From NCBI GenBank assembly GCA_035489755.1, contig DATGZK010000010.1:62001-126000 (forward strand): a stretch of 64,000 nucleotides of DNA, given 5' to 3'. Every line of letters begins with the position of its first letter. Position 1 is the first letter of the stretch. Positions 1 through 7,599 of the stretch are shown here, in pieces. This DNA comes from UBA9160 sp035489755. GTDB taxonomy: Bacteria; Myxococcota_A; UBA9160. The notes beneath the pieces are model-generated. The model was not told the origin of the DNA. It was given only the letters and a program-made list of their open reading frames with translations, and searched no databases. The translations under genes were made by a program, and so were the position numbers.

Positions 1-1053
1 GTCTACGCCGCGCTTCTGCTCTATGCCTCCCTGCGCGCAGCTCAAGGACTCGTGACCTACGGCCTGCGGACAAGGCTGCTGCGGCGCCTGCGCACGGTGG
101 AGCTGAGCCGCGAGCTGATCGAGCGGCACGTGAATCGCGCGCTGGTTTTCGCCGCGGTTTTGGGGTGGCTTGCGTGGGTGCTGTTCAAGCTCGAACTGGC
201 TGGGCCCGCGCGCGCTCTCGTGGAGTCGATTCTTGCGATCCCCGTTGCGCCGGGGACCGAGCTTGCCATAACGCTCGGAAACCTCTTTGCGTTTGCGCTC
301 ACGGTGTACATCGCGTGGCTGGTCTCGCGCTTGGTTCGCTTCGCGTTGCACGAGGAGGTTTTGCCGCGGTTCTCGCTCGCGCGCGGAGTGGCCTACGCCA
401 TCACGACCATCATGACCTATGTCCTGCTGATCGGAGGCTTTCTGGTGGCGCTGGGCGTCTTGGGCGTCAACCTCAACCGCGCGAGCCTTCTGGCCGGCGC
501 GCTCGGCGTGGGCGTCGGCTTTGGTCTTCAAAACGTAGTGAACAATTTCGTGTCGGGTCTGATTCTGCTTCTTGAGCGACCGATCCAGGTGGGCGACACC
601 GTACAGATTGGAGACCTCATGGGCGTTGTGAATCACATCGGGATCCGCTCAAGCACGGTGCGCACGGGTCAGGGCTCGGAGGTGATCGTGCCCAACGGGA
701 CTCTCATCTCCGAGCGCGTGACCAACTGGACGCTCTCCGACCAGATGCGCAGAATCGACTTGACCCTCGGTGTGGGATACGGGGTAGACCCAGAGCGGGT
801 GCTCGCGATCCTCGTGGAAGTCGCGCAGGCCCATCCGAACGTGCTGCCGCTCCCCGCGCCGACAGCGCTGTTCCGCGGCTTTGGGCCGAGCACACTCGAC
901 TTCCAGCTGAGTGCATGGACGAATCAGCCCGACGGCTGGGTGCAGGTCAAAAGTGAGCTTGGGATCTCGGTGTATCGCAGGCTTCAAGCCGAGGGCATCG
1001 AGATCCCCTACCCCCAGCAGGACGTTCACGTCCGCACCGTCCCCAAAACCTAA
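1..1053 (+). CDS. MscS-family mechanosensitive channel, 5' end cut by window
   Basis: Membrane channel that opens under membrane tension and releases solutes during osmotic downshock. The reading frame is open from base 1, and residues encoded before the first possible start (GTG at 52) are hydrophobic, so the gene most likely begins outside the window. At least three membrane segments precede the conserved pore helix, which is rich in alternating Gly and Ala (around GALGVGVGFGLQNVVNNF), followed by the MscS beta domain (ERPIQVGDTVQIGDLMGVV, then VPNGTLISERVTNW). The C-terminal alpha/beta domain ends at a TAA. The family assignment is secure. The full length and any N-terminal sensor region cannot be seen. 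Confidence 0.93.
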   Translation, partial: VYAALLLYASLRAAQGLVTYGLRTRLLRRLRTVELSRELIERHVNRALVFAAVLGWLAWVLFKLELAGPARALVESILAIPVAPGTELAITLGNLFAFALTVYIAWLVSRLVRFALHEEVLPRFSLARGVAYAITTIMTYVLLIGGFLVALGVLGVNLNRASLLAGALGVGVGFGLQNVVNNFVSGLILLLERPIQVGDTVQIGDLMGVVNHIGIRSSTVRTGQGSEVIVPNGTLISERVTNWTLSDQMRRIDLTLGVGYGVDPERVLAILVEVAQAHPNVLPLPAPTALFRGFGPSTLDFQLSAWTNQPDGWVQVKSELGISVYRRLQAEGIEIPYPQQDVHVRTVPKT

Positions 1054-1113
1054 GGCGCCGAGTGCGACAGACGGCCGCACTTCGCGCGTGTGCCGAGACG
1101 CTTTGTCCCGCGC

Positions 1114-1596
1114 CTAGCGCGAGGGCGGCTCCTTCTCAAGGAGCGCCATCAGGTCGAAGCTCGAGACGATTCCCACCAGCGCTCCGTCTTCTGCGATCAG
1201 CACGCGGTGGATGCGGTTCTGGCGGAGTGTGCGCGCGATCTCCTCCACCGGAGCATCGGGCGGGAATGTGAGCGCCCCTTCGGTCATCACTTCGGAGACC
1301 GTTCGCGAGGCCATCCGATTCTGGAAATCCTCCGGCCCGTTCGACCAATCGGGACCGGAGAACTCTGCGAGGTCCCGGTAGTAATGGGCCTCCGAGAGCA
1401 CGGTGTCCTGCTCCTCGGCGGCGCCGCGCAAGAGATCGCGAGCCGAAAGCACGCCAATGACGCGACCGTCGGCGTCCACCACCGGCGCGCCATTGATCTC
1501 TTCCTCGACGAAGAGCCGCTGCGCGTCGAGCAAGGAGGCGTCGGCTTCAATCGTAACCACCTGGGTCTGCATCACCTCGCGGGCGAGCACGCTCAT
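1114..1596 (-). CDS. CBS-pair domain protein
   Basis: Small protein (160 aa) made almost only of two CBS domains, roughly residues 5-60 and 95-155. CBS pairs bind adenine nucleotides (AMP, ATP, SAM) and usually act as energy or ligand sensors. Visible motifs are the paired INGAPVVDADGRVIGVLSARDLL and HRVLIAEDGALVGIVSSFDLM-type segments (the ends of each CBS unit). I chose the ATG at 1596, not the start 14 codons upstream, because AGGAGG lies seven bases before it. The two CBS halves are separated by an insert rich in aromatic and acidic residues (HYYRDLAEFSGPDW) of unknown role. No effector domain is present, so its partner is unknown. Confidence 0.88.
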   Translation of the reverse strand: MSVLAREVMQTQVVTIEADASLLDAQRLFVEEEINGAPVVDADGRVIGVLSARDLLRGAAEEQDTVLSEAHYYRDLAEFSGPDWSNGPEDFQNRMASRTVSEVMTEGALTFPPDAPVEEIARTLRQNRIHRVLIAEDGALVGIVSSFDLMALLEKEPPSR

Positions 1597-1651
1597 CGCA
1601 AGTCCTCCTAGGGAGGGGCATTGCAGAAGCCGTGCCAAGGCCCCCGGAGCG

Positions 1652-2143
1652 CTAACGCATGTAGGCGGACGCTAGGGCGTCGACGTACTCGTTCCAGCGC
1701 GAGCCGTCGTGGGCGCGGATCCAGCGCAGGCGGGCCTTGGGATGTGCACGCGCCAGAGCGTAGAGCCTCTTCACGAGCTCAAGGTTCTTGATTTCACCGG
1801 TCTTGCGTCGCCAGCCGCGAGCCTCCCAGCCCGCCGCCCATTCATTGACCGTCTTCACGCAAAGCTCGCTGTCGGAATAGACGGTCACCTCCGCGTCTTG
1901 CGGCAGCATGCCAAACGCTTCGATCAGCGCGGTGAGTTCCATTCGGTTGTTCGTGGTCTCGGGGTCGACGCCGCTCTTCTGTGCGCGGATCACATCATTC
2001 TCGACCCACACCACGCCCCAACCCCCCGGACCGGGATTCCCCTCGCACGAGCCGTCTGTGAACAGACCGCTCGTGGGTCCGCCGTGATAGCGCGCCAGCA
2101 CCTCCTCGGGCGAGAGCGACGCAGCTCGCGTAGTCCTCGCCAT
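1652..2143 (-). CDS. rnhA: Ribonuclease HI
   Basis: Endonuclease that cleaves the RNA strand of RNA-DNA hybrids, such as replication primers and R-loops. The 163-residue protein has the classic FTDGSCEGNPGPGGWG opening with catalytic Asp30, then Glu69 (NNRMEL), Asp91 (YSDSE) and Asp155 (YVDALA). His145 sits in the usual flexible loop. A 25-residue N-terminal extension precedes the fold; it has no hybrid-binding zinc motif. It lies just upstream of ychF in the opposite sense of its own transcription, with ychF ending 18 bp before the rnhA start. All four metal ligands are present, so it should be active. Confidence 0.95.
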   Translation of the reverse strand: MARTTRAASLSPEEVLARYHGGPTSGLFTDGSCEGNPGPGGWGVVWVENDVIRAQKSGVDPETTNNRMELTALIEAFGMLPQDAEVTVYSDSELCVKTVNEWAAGWEARGWRRKTGEIKNLELVKRLYALARAHPKARLRWIRAHDGSRWNEYVDALASAYMR

Positions 2144-2161
2144 GGTGCACGCATCCCGCCG

Positions 2162-3256
2162 CTAGACCCCCACGCGGAAGTGAACCACGTCGCCGTCACG
2201 GACGACGTATTCCTTTCCCTCCACGCGCATCGCGCCGGCCGCCTTGGCGCCTACCTCTCCGCCGTGCGCGATGTAGTCGGTGTAGGAGATGACCTCGGCC
2301 CGGATGAAGCTACGCTCAAAGTCGGTGTGGATCTCGCCTGCGGCCGCGGGCGCACGGGTGCCGCGACGGATCGTCCAGGCCCTCACCTCTTTCGGTCCCG
2401 CAGTGAAGAAGGTGATGAGGTCGAGCAGCGCGTATGCCTCGCGCACGAGCCGGTGAAGTCCCGGCTCGTCCACACCGAGGTCGTGAAGGAACGCTTCCTT
2501 CTCCGCAGCGTCAAGCTCGGCGAGCTCGGCCTCGATCTTGGCGCAGAGGCGAACCACGCGAGCTCCCTCTTCGCGTGCGCGCGACTCAAGCTTCGCGGTC
2601 AGGGCATTGCCCTTGGCCAGCGAGGACTCGTCGACGTTTGCGACATAGAGAACGGGCTTCGAGGTCAAGAGGAAGCACTCGCGCAGCGCACCCTCCAGCT
2701 CCTCGGGTGCGGGGTACGTGCGTGCGGAACGGCCCGCCGAAAGATGATTCAGCAAGCCCGAGAAGAAAGCGGCCTCTTCCCTCGCACCCTTGGCTCCGCT
2801 GCGCGCGGTGCGCTGCGCCCGCTCGAGGCGCCGCTCCACCGTGTCGATGTCCGCGAGCCCGAGTTCGGTCTCGATGGTTTCAATGTCTCGGATGGGGTCG
2901 ATCCCACCCTCCACATGAACGACGTTGGTGTCCTCGAAACAGCGCACCACCTGCACGATGGCCTGTGTCTCGCGAATGTGGGAGAGGAACTGGTTGCCGA
3001 GGCCCTCGCCCTTGGATGCCCCGCGGACAAGGCCCGCGATATCCACGAATTCGACCGTGGCGGGCAAAACCCGCGCGGAGTGCACGATCGCATCGAGTGC
3101 GGCGAGCCGAGGATCGGGAACCGGCACGACGCCTGCGTTGGGCTCGATCGTGCAGAACGGATAGTTCTCGGCAGCGATCCCCGCGGCCGTGAGCGCGTTG
3201 AAGAGCGTGCTCTTGCCGACGTTGGGTAGACCCACAATTCCGCAGCGCAGGGCCAT
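2162..3256 (-). CDS. ychF: Redox-regulated ribosome-associated ATPase YchF
   Basis: Obg-family P-loop protein that prefers ATP and binds ribosomes; it modulates translation and oxidative stress responses in other bacteria. The start at 3256 gives 364 residues, the normal YchF length, beginning MALRCGIVGLPNVGKST, which contains the P-loop. The G3 motif is VDIAGLVRG, and the G4-like motif ANVDES carries the ATP-favouring Glu/acid change typical of YchF. A coiled-coil insert lies mid-protein and a TGS domain is C-terminal (ending with the VRDGDVVHFRVGV pattern). The frame stays open further upstream but that part is arginine-rich and unlike any YchF, so I leave it out. No clear Shine-Dalgarno precedes the ATG. 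Confidence 0.95.
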   Translation of the reverse strand: MALRCGIVGLPNVGKSTLFNALTAAGIAAENYPFCTIEPNAGVVPVPDPRLAALDAIVHSARVLPATVEFVDIAGLVRGASKGEGLGNQFLSHIRETQAIVQVVRCFEDTNVVHVEGGIDPIRDIETIETELGLADIDTVERRLERAQRTARSGAKGAREEAAFFSGLLNHLSAGRSARTYPAPEELEGALRECFLLTSKPVLYVANVDESSLAKGNALTAKLESRAREEGARVVRLCAKIEAELAELDAAEKEAFLHDLGVDEPGLHRLVREAYALLDLITFFTAGPKEVRAWTIRRGTRAPAAAGEIHTDFERSFIRAEVISYTDYIAHGGEVGAKAAGAMRVEGKEYVVRDGDVVHFRVGV

Positions 3257-3592
3257 GGGGTCGGTAAGGTCGGGGGTTTTGGGCCGCCCCGCCAGAGCCC
3301 ACCCCTGGCGCTCGCTGCGAACGCCGGCTTCTGGCGGGTTGAGCGGCGTTGGATTGAGCGCCAGAAGGGGTCGAAGGGGCCGCTTCCCGCGCTCTCCCCC
3401 CCACCCCTCCGCCCATACAAAAGAGGACCGCGGGAAAGAGAGCCGCCCCGCTCTTTCCTGCGCCGAAGGCCAGGCGCCGCGCGGGAGGACCTCGAAGGCG
3501 ACCGCCTCGCCCTCGGTAGGTCTGCGCCTTGGCGAAAGCCGACCCCTCGCAAAACTGCGGAAGCTGGGCTTTGCCACACGAGGCGTGCCGGC
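3257..3592. other. Intergenic stretch between tgt and ychF
   Basis: About 336 bases without a convincing gene. Both strands contain open frames, but they code for Arg/Pro/Ala-rich sequence with no recognisable motif. An inverted repeat GGAAAGAG/CTCTTTCC (3434-3441 and 3452-3459) could end the leftward tgt transcript: it is followed in that direction by a short CTCTTTTG run. This is a weak terminator candidate. Tgt and ychF are transcribed in the same direction, so the segment may also hold the ychF promoter, but I see no clear -35/-10 pair. Confidence 0.4.
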
Positions 3593-4732
3593 CTACTCCT
3601 CTCCCTGCTCCTCTTTGGTGTAGACCGCGAGGAACTTCCGCCTCCACTCCTCGTAGCTGCCTTGGACAATCGCAGATCGCGCATCAGCCACGAGCTTTTC
3701 ATAGAAGCGAACGTTGTGCACCGAGCACAGGATCGCGGAGAGCACCTCATTGGCTGCGAACAGATGGTGCAGGTAGGCGCGTGAGAAGCCTCCCGCGCAA
3801 GCCATACAGTCGCACGAGGAGTCGATGGGATAGGCGTCCCGGCGATACCGTCGGTGGGTGAGGCGGAGGCGTCCGCGTGTGGTAAAGACCGAGGCCGAGC
3901 GCGCATAGCGCGTCGGAATCACGCAATCGAACATATCGATCCCGCAGCCGATGGCCGCGAGCAAGTCTTCCGGCAGGCCAACGCCCATCAGGTAGCGCGG
4001 CTTATTCTCAGGCAAGAGGGGGGCCGCATGGGCGGTCACGCGACACAGGAGCTCATGGCCCTCACCGACGGACACTCCTCCGATCGCGTAGCCGGGCAGA
4101 TCCATCGCGACAAGCGCCGCCGCGCAGCGCTCGCGAAGTCGCGGATAGACGCTTCCTTGCACGATGGCAAAGAGCGCCTGCTCGTCTTTTCGGGCGTGTG
4201 CACGCGCGCAGCGCTCCGCCCAGGCGAGCGTACGGCGAACTCCGCCCTCGGCGAGAACCTCGTCGGCAGGGTACGGCGTGCATTCATCGAACATCATGAT
4301 GATGTCCGCACCGAGCGCGTTCTGGATCTCGATGGATCGCTCGGGCGTCAGCTCCACCACAGACCCATCCAGTTCGTTCTTGAAGCGTACGCCGTGATCC
4401 CCGATCTCCTTTTTTGGAAGGGAGAAGACCTGGAAGCCGCCGCTGTCGGTGAGAATCGTGCGCTCCCAGCGCATGAAGCGGTGCAGGCCCCCGAGCTTGG
4501 CCACAAGCGCCTCGCCTGGGCGAAGCATAAGGTGGTAGGTATTTGCGAGCACGACCTCCGCCCCGGTGCGAGCGACCTGCTCGGGCGTCATGGCTTTGAC
4601 CGCTCCGTGCGTTCCCACCGGCATGAACGCAGGCGTTCGGAAGCTGCCGTGGGGTGTCGTCGCAAGACCCGCCCGCGCGAGCCCGCAGCGAGCCTCGAGG
4701 GTAAAGCGCAGGGGAGAGGGGTTGTCGGTCAC
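3593..4732 (-). CDS. tgt: tRNA-guanine transglycosylase
   Basis: Exchanges guanine-34 in GUN-anticodon tRNAs for the queuosine precursor preQ1. The protein is 379 residues, the usual bacterial length. Asp96 in LTDSGGFQVFSL is the general acid of the family, and the nucleophile Asp lies in GIDMFDCVIPTRYAR. The zinc site is visible as the C-x-C-x2-C cluster in SCDCMAC followed by a His in AYLHHLF. The C-terminus is rich in acidic residues. No other queuosine genes (queA, yajC-secDF) are adjacent, unlike the common arrangement. Confidence 0.96.
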   Translation of the reverse strand: MTDNPSPLRFTLEARCGLARAGLATTPHGSFRTPAFMPVGTHGAVKAMTPEQVARTGAEVVLANTYHLMLRPGEALVAKLGGLHRFMRWERTILTDSGGFQVFSLPKKEIGDHGVRFKNELDGSVVELTPERSIEIQNALGADIIMMFDECTPYPADEVLAEGGVRRTLAWAERCARAHARKDEQALFAIVQGSVYPRLRERCAAALVAMDLPGYAIGGVSVGEGHELLCRVTAHAAPLLPENKPRYLMGVGLPEDLLAAIGCGIDMFDCVIPTRYARSASVFTTRGRLRLTHRRYRRDAYPIDSSCDCMACAGGFSRAYLHHLFAANEVLSAILCSVHNVRFYEKLVADARSAIVQGSYEEWRRKFLAVYTKEEQGEE

Positions 4733-4788
4733 AGCGCAAGGCTAGCCGCCGGGCCCTCTCTCGCCTGCGGTCGGCGGGGCGAGGTCTT

Positions 4789-4811
4789 GCGCGTGTGCCT
4801 CGCACACGCGC
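4789..4811. repeat. Perfect hairpin in tgt upstream region
   Basis: GCGCGTGTGC at 4789-4798 and its exact complement GCACACGCGC at 4802-4811, separated by a three-base loop (CTC). It lies in the 238-bp space between the divergent starts of tgt (4732, leftward) and the secreted protein (4971, rightward). No T-run follows on either strand, so a terminator is unlikely. It could be a protein-binding site or a leader structure; role unknown. Confidence 0.5.
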
Positions 4812-4970
4812 GGGCAAACTTCCGTACGCCTGCGTCCAGGGACCGCAGCAGTCCCGCCTTGCGGAGAGCCGCTGCCCTGCGGACGGGTCGGGGCGGAGTG
4901 CGCCCGGCGAGGGCTACCTTGCCCTGGCTCGATGCGATCCGCTCGGCCCCGGTACCCCGGAGGATCTTCG

Positions 4971-5423
4971 ATGCAGCTGCCTGCCCGTTTTGGGTCTCTT
5001 TTCTTTGCGCTCGCATGGCTCGTCGCCTCCGGTTCCCCAGCCAAGGCGGCCGAGCCCACAGCAACGCTCCAACTGACCGGCGGCGCGGTGGCCGCGGGAA
5101 TCGGCTTTAGCTGGGGCAGCGGCACCCTCACCTTCCGTGGCAAGGAGTACCCGGTGAGCGTCTCCGGCCTCTCCGTAGGCGATGTGGGGATCGTGCGCGC
5201 GACCGCCAAGGGAAATGTCTACGGCCTTCAGAAGGTCCAGGACTTTGATGGCACGTACAACGCCTATGCCATCGGGTCGACGATCGGAGGCGGTGGTTCG
5301 GTCGCCACCCTCCGCAACCAGAACGACGTGGTGATCCACCTCGTGGCGACGACACAGGGCCTGAAGCTCACCTTGAACGCGAGCGGCGTGCGGATGAAAA
5401 TCGAGCAGCCGGGACCGCGCTGA
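4971..5423 (+). CDS. Small conserved secreted protein
   Basis: 150-residue protein with a clear signal peptide: short basic start (MQLPARF), hydrophobic core (GSLFFALAWLVASG) and probable cleavage after SPAKAA. I chose ATG 4971 rather than the ATG 13 codons upstream because GGAGG lies a suitable distance before it and the signal peptide then starts correctly. The mature part is one glycine-rich beta-type domain with WGSGTLTFRGKEYPVSVSGL, SVGDVGIVRATAKGNVYGL, and a late QNDVVIHLVATTQGLKLTL segment. This pattern resembles an unnamed family of small proteobacterial envelope proteins. No enzymatic motif is present. Function unknown. Confidence 0.8.
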   Translation: MQLPARFGSLFFALAWLVASGSPAKAAEPTATLQLTGGAVAAGIGFSWGSGTLTFRGKEYPVSVSGLSVGDVGIVRATAKGNVYGLQKVQDFDGTYNAYAIGSTIGGGGSVATLRNQNDVVIHLVATTQGLKLTLNASGVRMKIEQPGPR

Positions 5424-5426
5424 GGG

Positions 5427-5555
5427 CTAGCGATAGGTGCTGCGCTGACCCTTGGTCATGCGGCGGCGCGCGCGCCGAAACTTGGCCTTGAGCTTCGCTC
5501 GGTAGCGAGCGCTCTTGCTGCGGTTTCGGTGGGGGAGCGGCTTGGCTTTCTTCAC
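5427..5555 (-). CDS. Tiny Arg/Lys-rich protein (42 aa)
   Basis: A frame too short for usual length cut-offs: GTG start at 5555, TAG at 5427-5429, 42 codons. GAGG lies six bases upstream of the GTG, a good ribosome-binding site. The product begins MKKAKPLPHRNRSKS and ends MTKGQRSTYR; 19 of 42 residues are Lys or Arg, with no acidic residue at all. The middle (ARYRAKLKAKFRRARRR) would form a basic amphipathic helix. This is the look of a small ribosome- or nucleic-acid-binding protein, but I do not recognise the family. Its stop lies 3 bp from the stop of the convergent secreted-protein gene. Real gene status is inference from the RBS and composition. Confidence 0.55.
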   Translation of the reverse strand: MKKAKPLPHRNRSKSARYRAKLKAKFRRARRRMTKGQRSTYR

Positions 5556-5670
5556 ACGGGACCTCGCTTGGGGATCGCGGCGGCGCAGCTTAGGAAAACC
5601 CTCAGGCCTCGTCCACGGCCAAGTCGCGGATTAAGCTCGCACGGCCAACCTCCACCCGATGAGGCCCCTC

Positions 5671-6855
5671 ATGACCGAAGCCACGCCGCTCCTGCGCATG
5701 GCCGACTTCGACCTCTCCGACGACCAGCGGCTGGTGCGCCGGGCCGTCCGAGAGTTTGCGGAGAAGGAGATCCTGCCCCATGTGGAGCGCTACGAGCGCG
5801 AGGAGCGGTACCCCCTCGAGCTGATCGCCAAACTCCCCCCACTGGGTTTCATGGGACCGATGATCCCCGAGCGCTACGGCGGCTCGTTTCAGGACGTTCT
5901 CACCTACGGCGTACTCTGTGAGGAGCTCGCTCGTGTGGACTGGGTGGTCGCGTCCGTCGTCTCGGTCGCCAACTCCCTCGTTGCTGGCTCCGTTCTGCGC
6001 TTTGGCAGTGAGGCCCAGAAGGAGCGCTGGCTCCCGGGCATCGCGAAGGGTGAGATCCTGTGTTCCGCTTGCCTGACGGAGCCCGGCGGTGGCACCGATC
6101 TCGGGAACCTCCGCACCACCGCAAGCCGGGACGGGGATGGCTGGCGCCTTACCGGCACCAAGGTTTTCATCTCACACGCCGCGCATGCGGGCCTTTTTTT
6201 CGTGGTTGCAACGCTCGATCGCGCGCGCAAGCACAAAGGGGTGACCGCCTTCCTTGTCGACCCCCGAACGACCTCGGGGATCACGGTGCGTGATTTCCCG
6301 ATGCGCACGCTCAAGCGCGATAACTTGGCGGAGGTCCACTTCGAGGACGCACTCGTTCCGAGGGAAGCGCTGCTCGGGGAAGAAGGCGGGGGCTTCCCGA
6401 TCCTCGGCTCCGCGCTCGACATGGGCCGCTATTCGGTAGCGGCGCGCTGCGTGGGTCAGGCCCAGCGTGCGCTCGAGCTGGCCACGTCGTACGCGGTGCA
6501 GCGCGAGGCCTTCGGCCAGAAGATCGGGGAGTTCCAGATGATCCAACAAAAGATCGCCGATATGGTCTGCCGCACAGAAGCGGCGCGGGCGATCGTCTAC
6601 CGACTCGGCCGGATGAAGGATGCGGGCGTCGAGCGGGCCTCGATGGAATCCTCCATGGCCAAACTCATGGCCAGCGAGGCTGCGACACGCAATGCGCTCG
6701 ACGCGATTCAGATCCACGGAGGATATGGTCTCGCGCAAGAGTACGAGGTAGGGCGTCTTTTGCTCGAGGCGAAAGCGCTCGAGCTCGGCGAGGGTACGAG
6801 TGAGCTGCACCGCAAGCTGATCGCGGAATTCTGCCTCGGCCTAAGGAGATACTGA
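5671..6855 (+). CDS. Acyl-CoA dehydrogenase
   Basis: FAD flavoenzyme that introduces the alpha-beta double bond into acyl-CoA thioesters and passes electrons to ETF. N-terminal helical domain (DFDLSDDQRLVRRAVREFAEK), middle beta domain with CLTEPGGGTDLGNL and KVFISHA, and C-terminal helical domain with GYGLAQEYEVGR and GEGTSELHRKLIAEF, where the family's catalytic Glu is found. The start is uncertain among ATGs at 5659, 5671 and 5698. I prefer 5671 because GAGG precedes it by six bases. The substrate cannot be read; the form resembles glutaryl/short-chain or general ACADs. Its TGA overlaps the pyrE ATG (TGATG), so the two are translated together. Confidence 0.93.
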   Translation: MTEATPLLRMADFDLSDDQRLVRRAVREFAEKEILPHVERYEREERYPLELIAKLPPLGFMGPMIPERYGGSFQDVLTYGVLCEELARVDWVVASVVSVANSLVAGSVLRFGSEAQKERWLPGIAKGEILCSACLTEPGGGTDLGNLRTTASRDGDGWRLTGTKVFISHAAHAGLFFVVATLDRARKHKGVTAFLVDPRTTSGITVRDFPMRTLKRDNLAEVHFEDALVPREALLGEEGGGFPILGSALDMGRYSVAARCVGQAQRALELATSYAVQREAFGQKIGEFQMIQQKIADMVCRTEAARAIVYRLGRMKDAGVERASMESSMAKLMASEAATRNALDAIQIHGGYGLAQEYEVGRLLLEAKALELGEGTSELHRKLIAEFCLGLRRY

Positions 6856-7439
6856 TGGAAGAAGACGCCAGAGCGAAGGTTACGGCCATGCTCAAGCGCC
6901 AGCGCGACGAGCTGCTGAAACTGATTCTGGAGGTCTCCTTCGAGCGCCGAAAGGTGACCCTCACGAGTGGGAAAGAGAGCAACTTCTACCTCGATCTCCG
7001 TAAGACGCTGATGCGGCCGCGCGGCATCGCTCTCGCAGGGCAGCTGGTGCTCGCAAAGCTCATGTCGGGAGCCTGGGTCGATTCGGTGGGGGGGATGGCA
7101 GTCGGCGCCGTGCCGCTCGTCTCGGCGGTGCTGGCCGCGGCAGCGGGCGACCCGGCAACCAAACTCGTCGGCTTCTTTGTCCGCAAACAAGCGAAGCAGC
7201 ACGGCCTCGGCCAGCAGATCGAAGGTGCGTTCGCGCCGGGTCAGACCGTGGCCCTCGTCGAGGACGCAACCACGACGGGAGGCTCGACCCTCGAGGCCTT
7301 GGATGCTGTGACGGCAGCGGGAGGCAAGGTGGCGCGGGTGCTCTGCATCGTAGACCGCGGCGAAGGCGCGGTTCAGGCCTTCGCGGGACGGGGCATCATC
7401 CTCGAGCCCCTGTTCACGCGCACCGACCTGCCCGTCTAA
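6855..7439 (+). CDS. pyrE: Orotate phosphoribosyltransferase
   Basis: Makes OMP from orotate and PRPP in pyrimidine biosynthesis. 194 residues, the usual size. The PRPP-binding loop reads VALVEDATTTGGST, with the two conserved acids of the family, and the N-terminal VTLTSGKESNFYLDLRKT is typical for PyrE. The mobile catalytic loop with FVRKQAKQHGLG carries the Lys and His expected. AAGGAG lies just before the ATG within the acyl-CoA dehydrogenase gene. Coupling of pyrE to a fatty-acid enzyme looks like chance operon membership. Confidence 0.95.
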   Translation: MEEDARAKVTAMLKRQRDELLKLILEVSFERRKVTLTSGKESNFYLDLRKTLMRPRGIALAGQLVLAKLMSGAWVDSVGGMAVGAVPLVSAVLAAAAGDPATKLVGFFVRKQAKQHGLGQQIEGAFAPGQTVALVEDATTTGGSTLEALDAVTAAGGKVARVLCIVDRGEGAVQAFAGRGIILEPLFTRTDLPV

Positions 7440-7599
7440 GGACCCTTCGGTTCAGTGCCTCGCGCTCGCGGCCGAGGGGGCGCGTGGCGCGGCCTCGGCG
7501 AGGCCAAGGTCCAGGGCTGGCCTCGGCACCCGCGGGTTTCGCCCCCGCACGATCCAGCCGAGGTATCCTGCGGTCGCCGTTTCTGGAGGAGCCCCCCAT

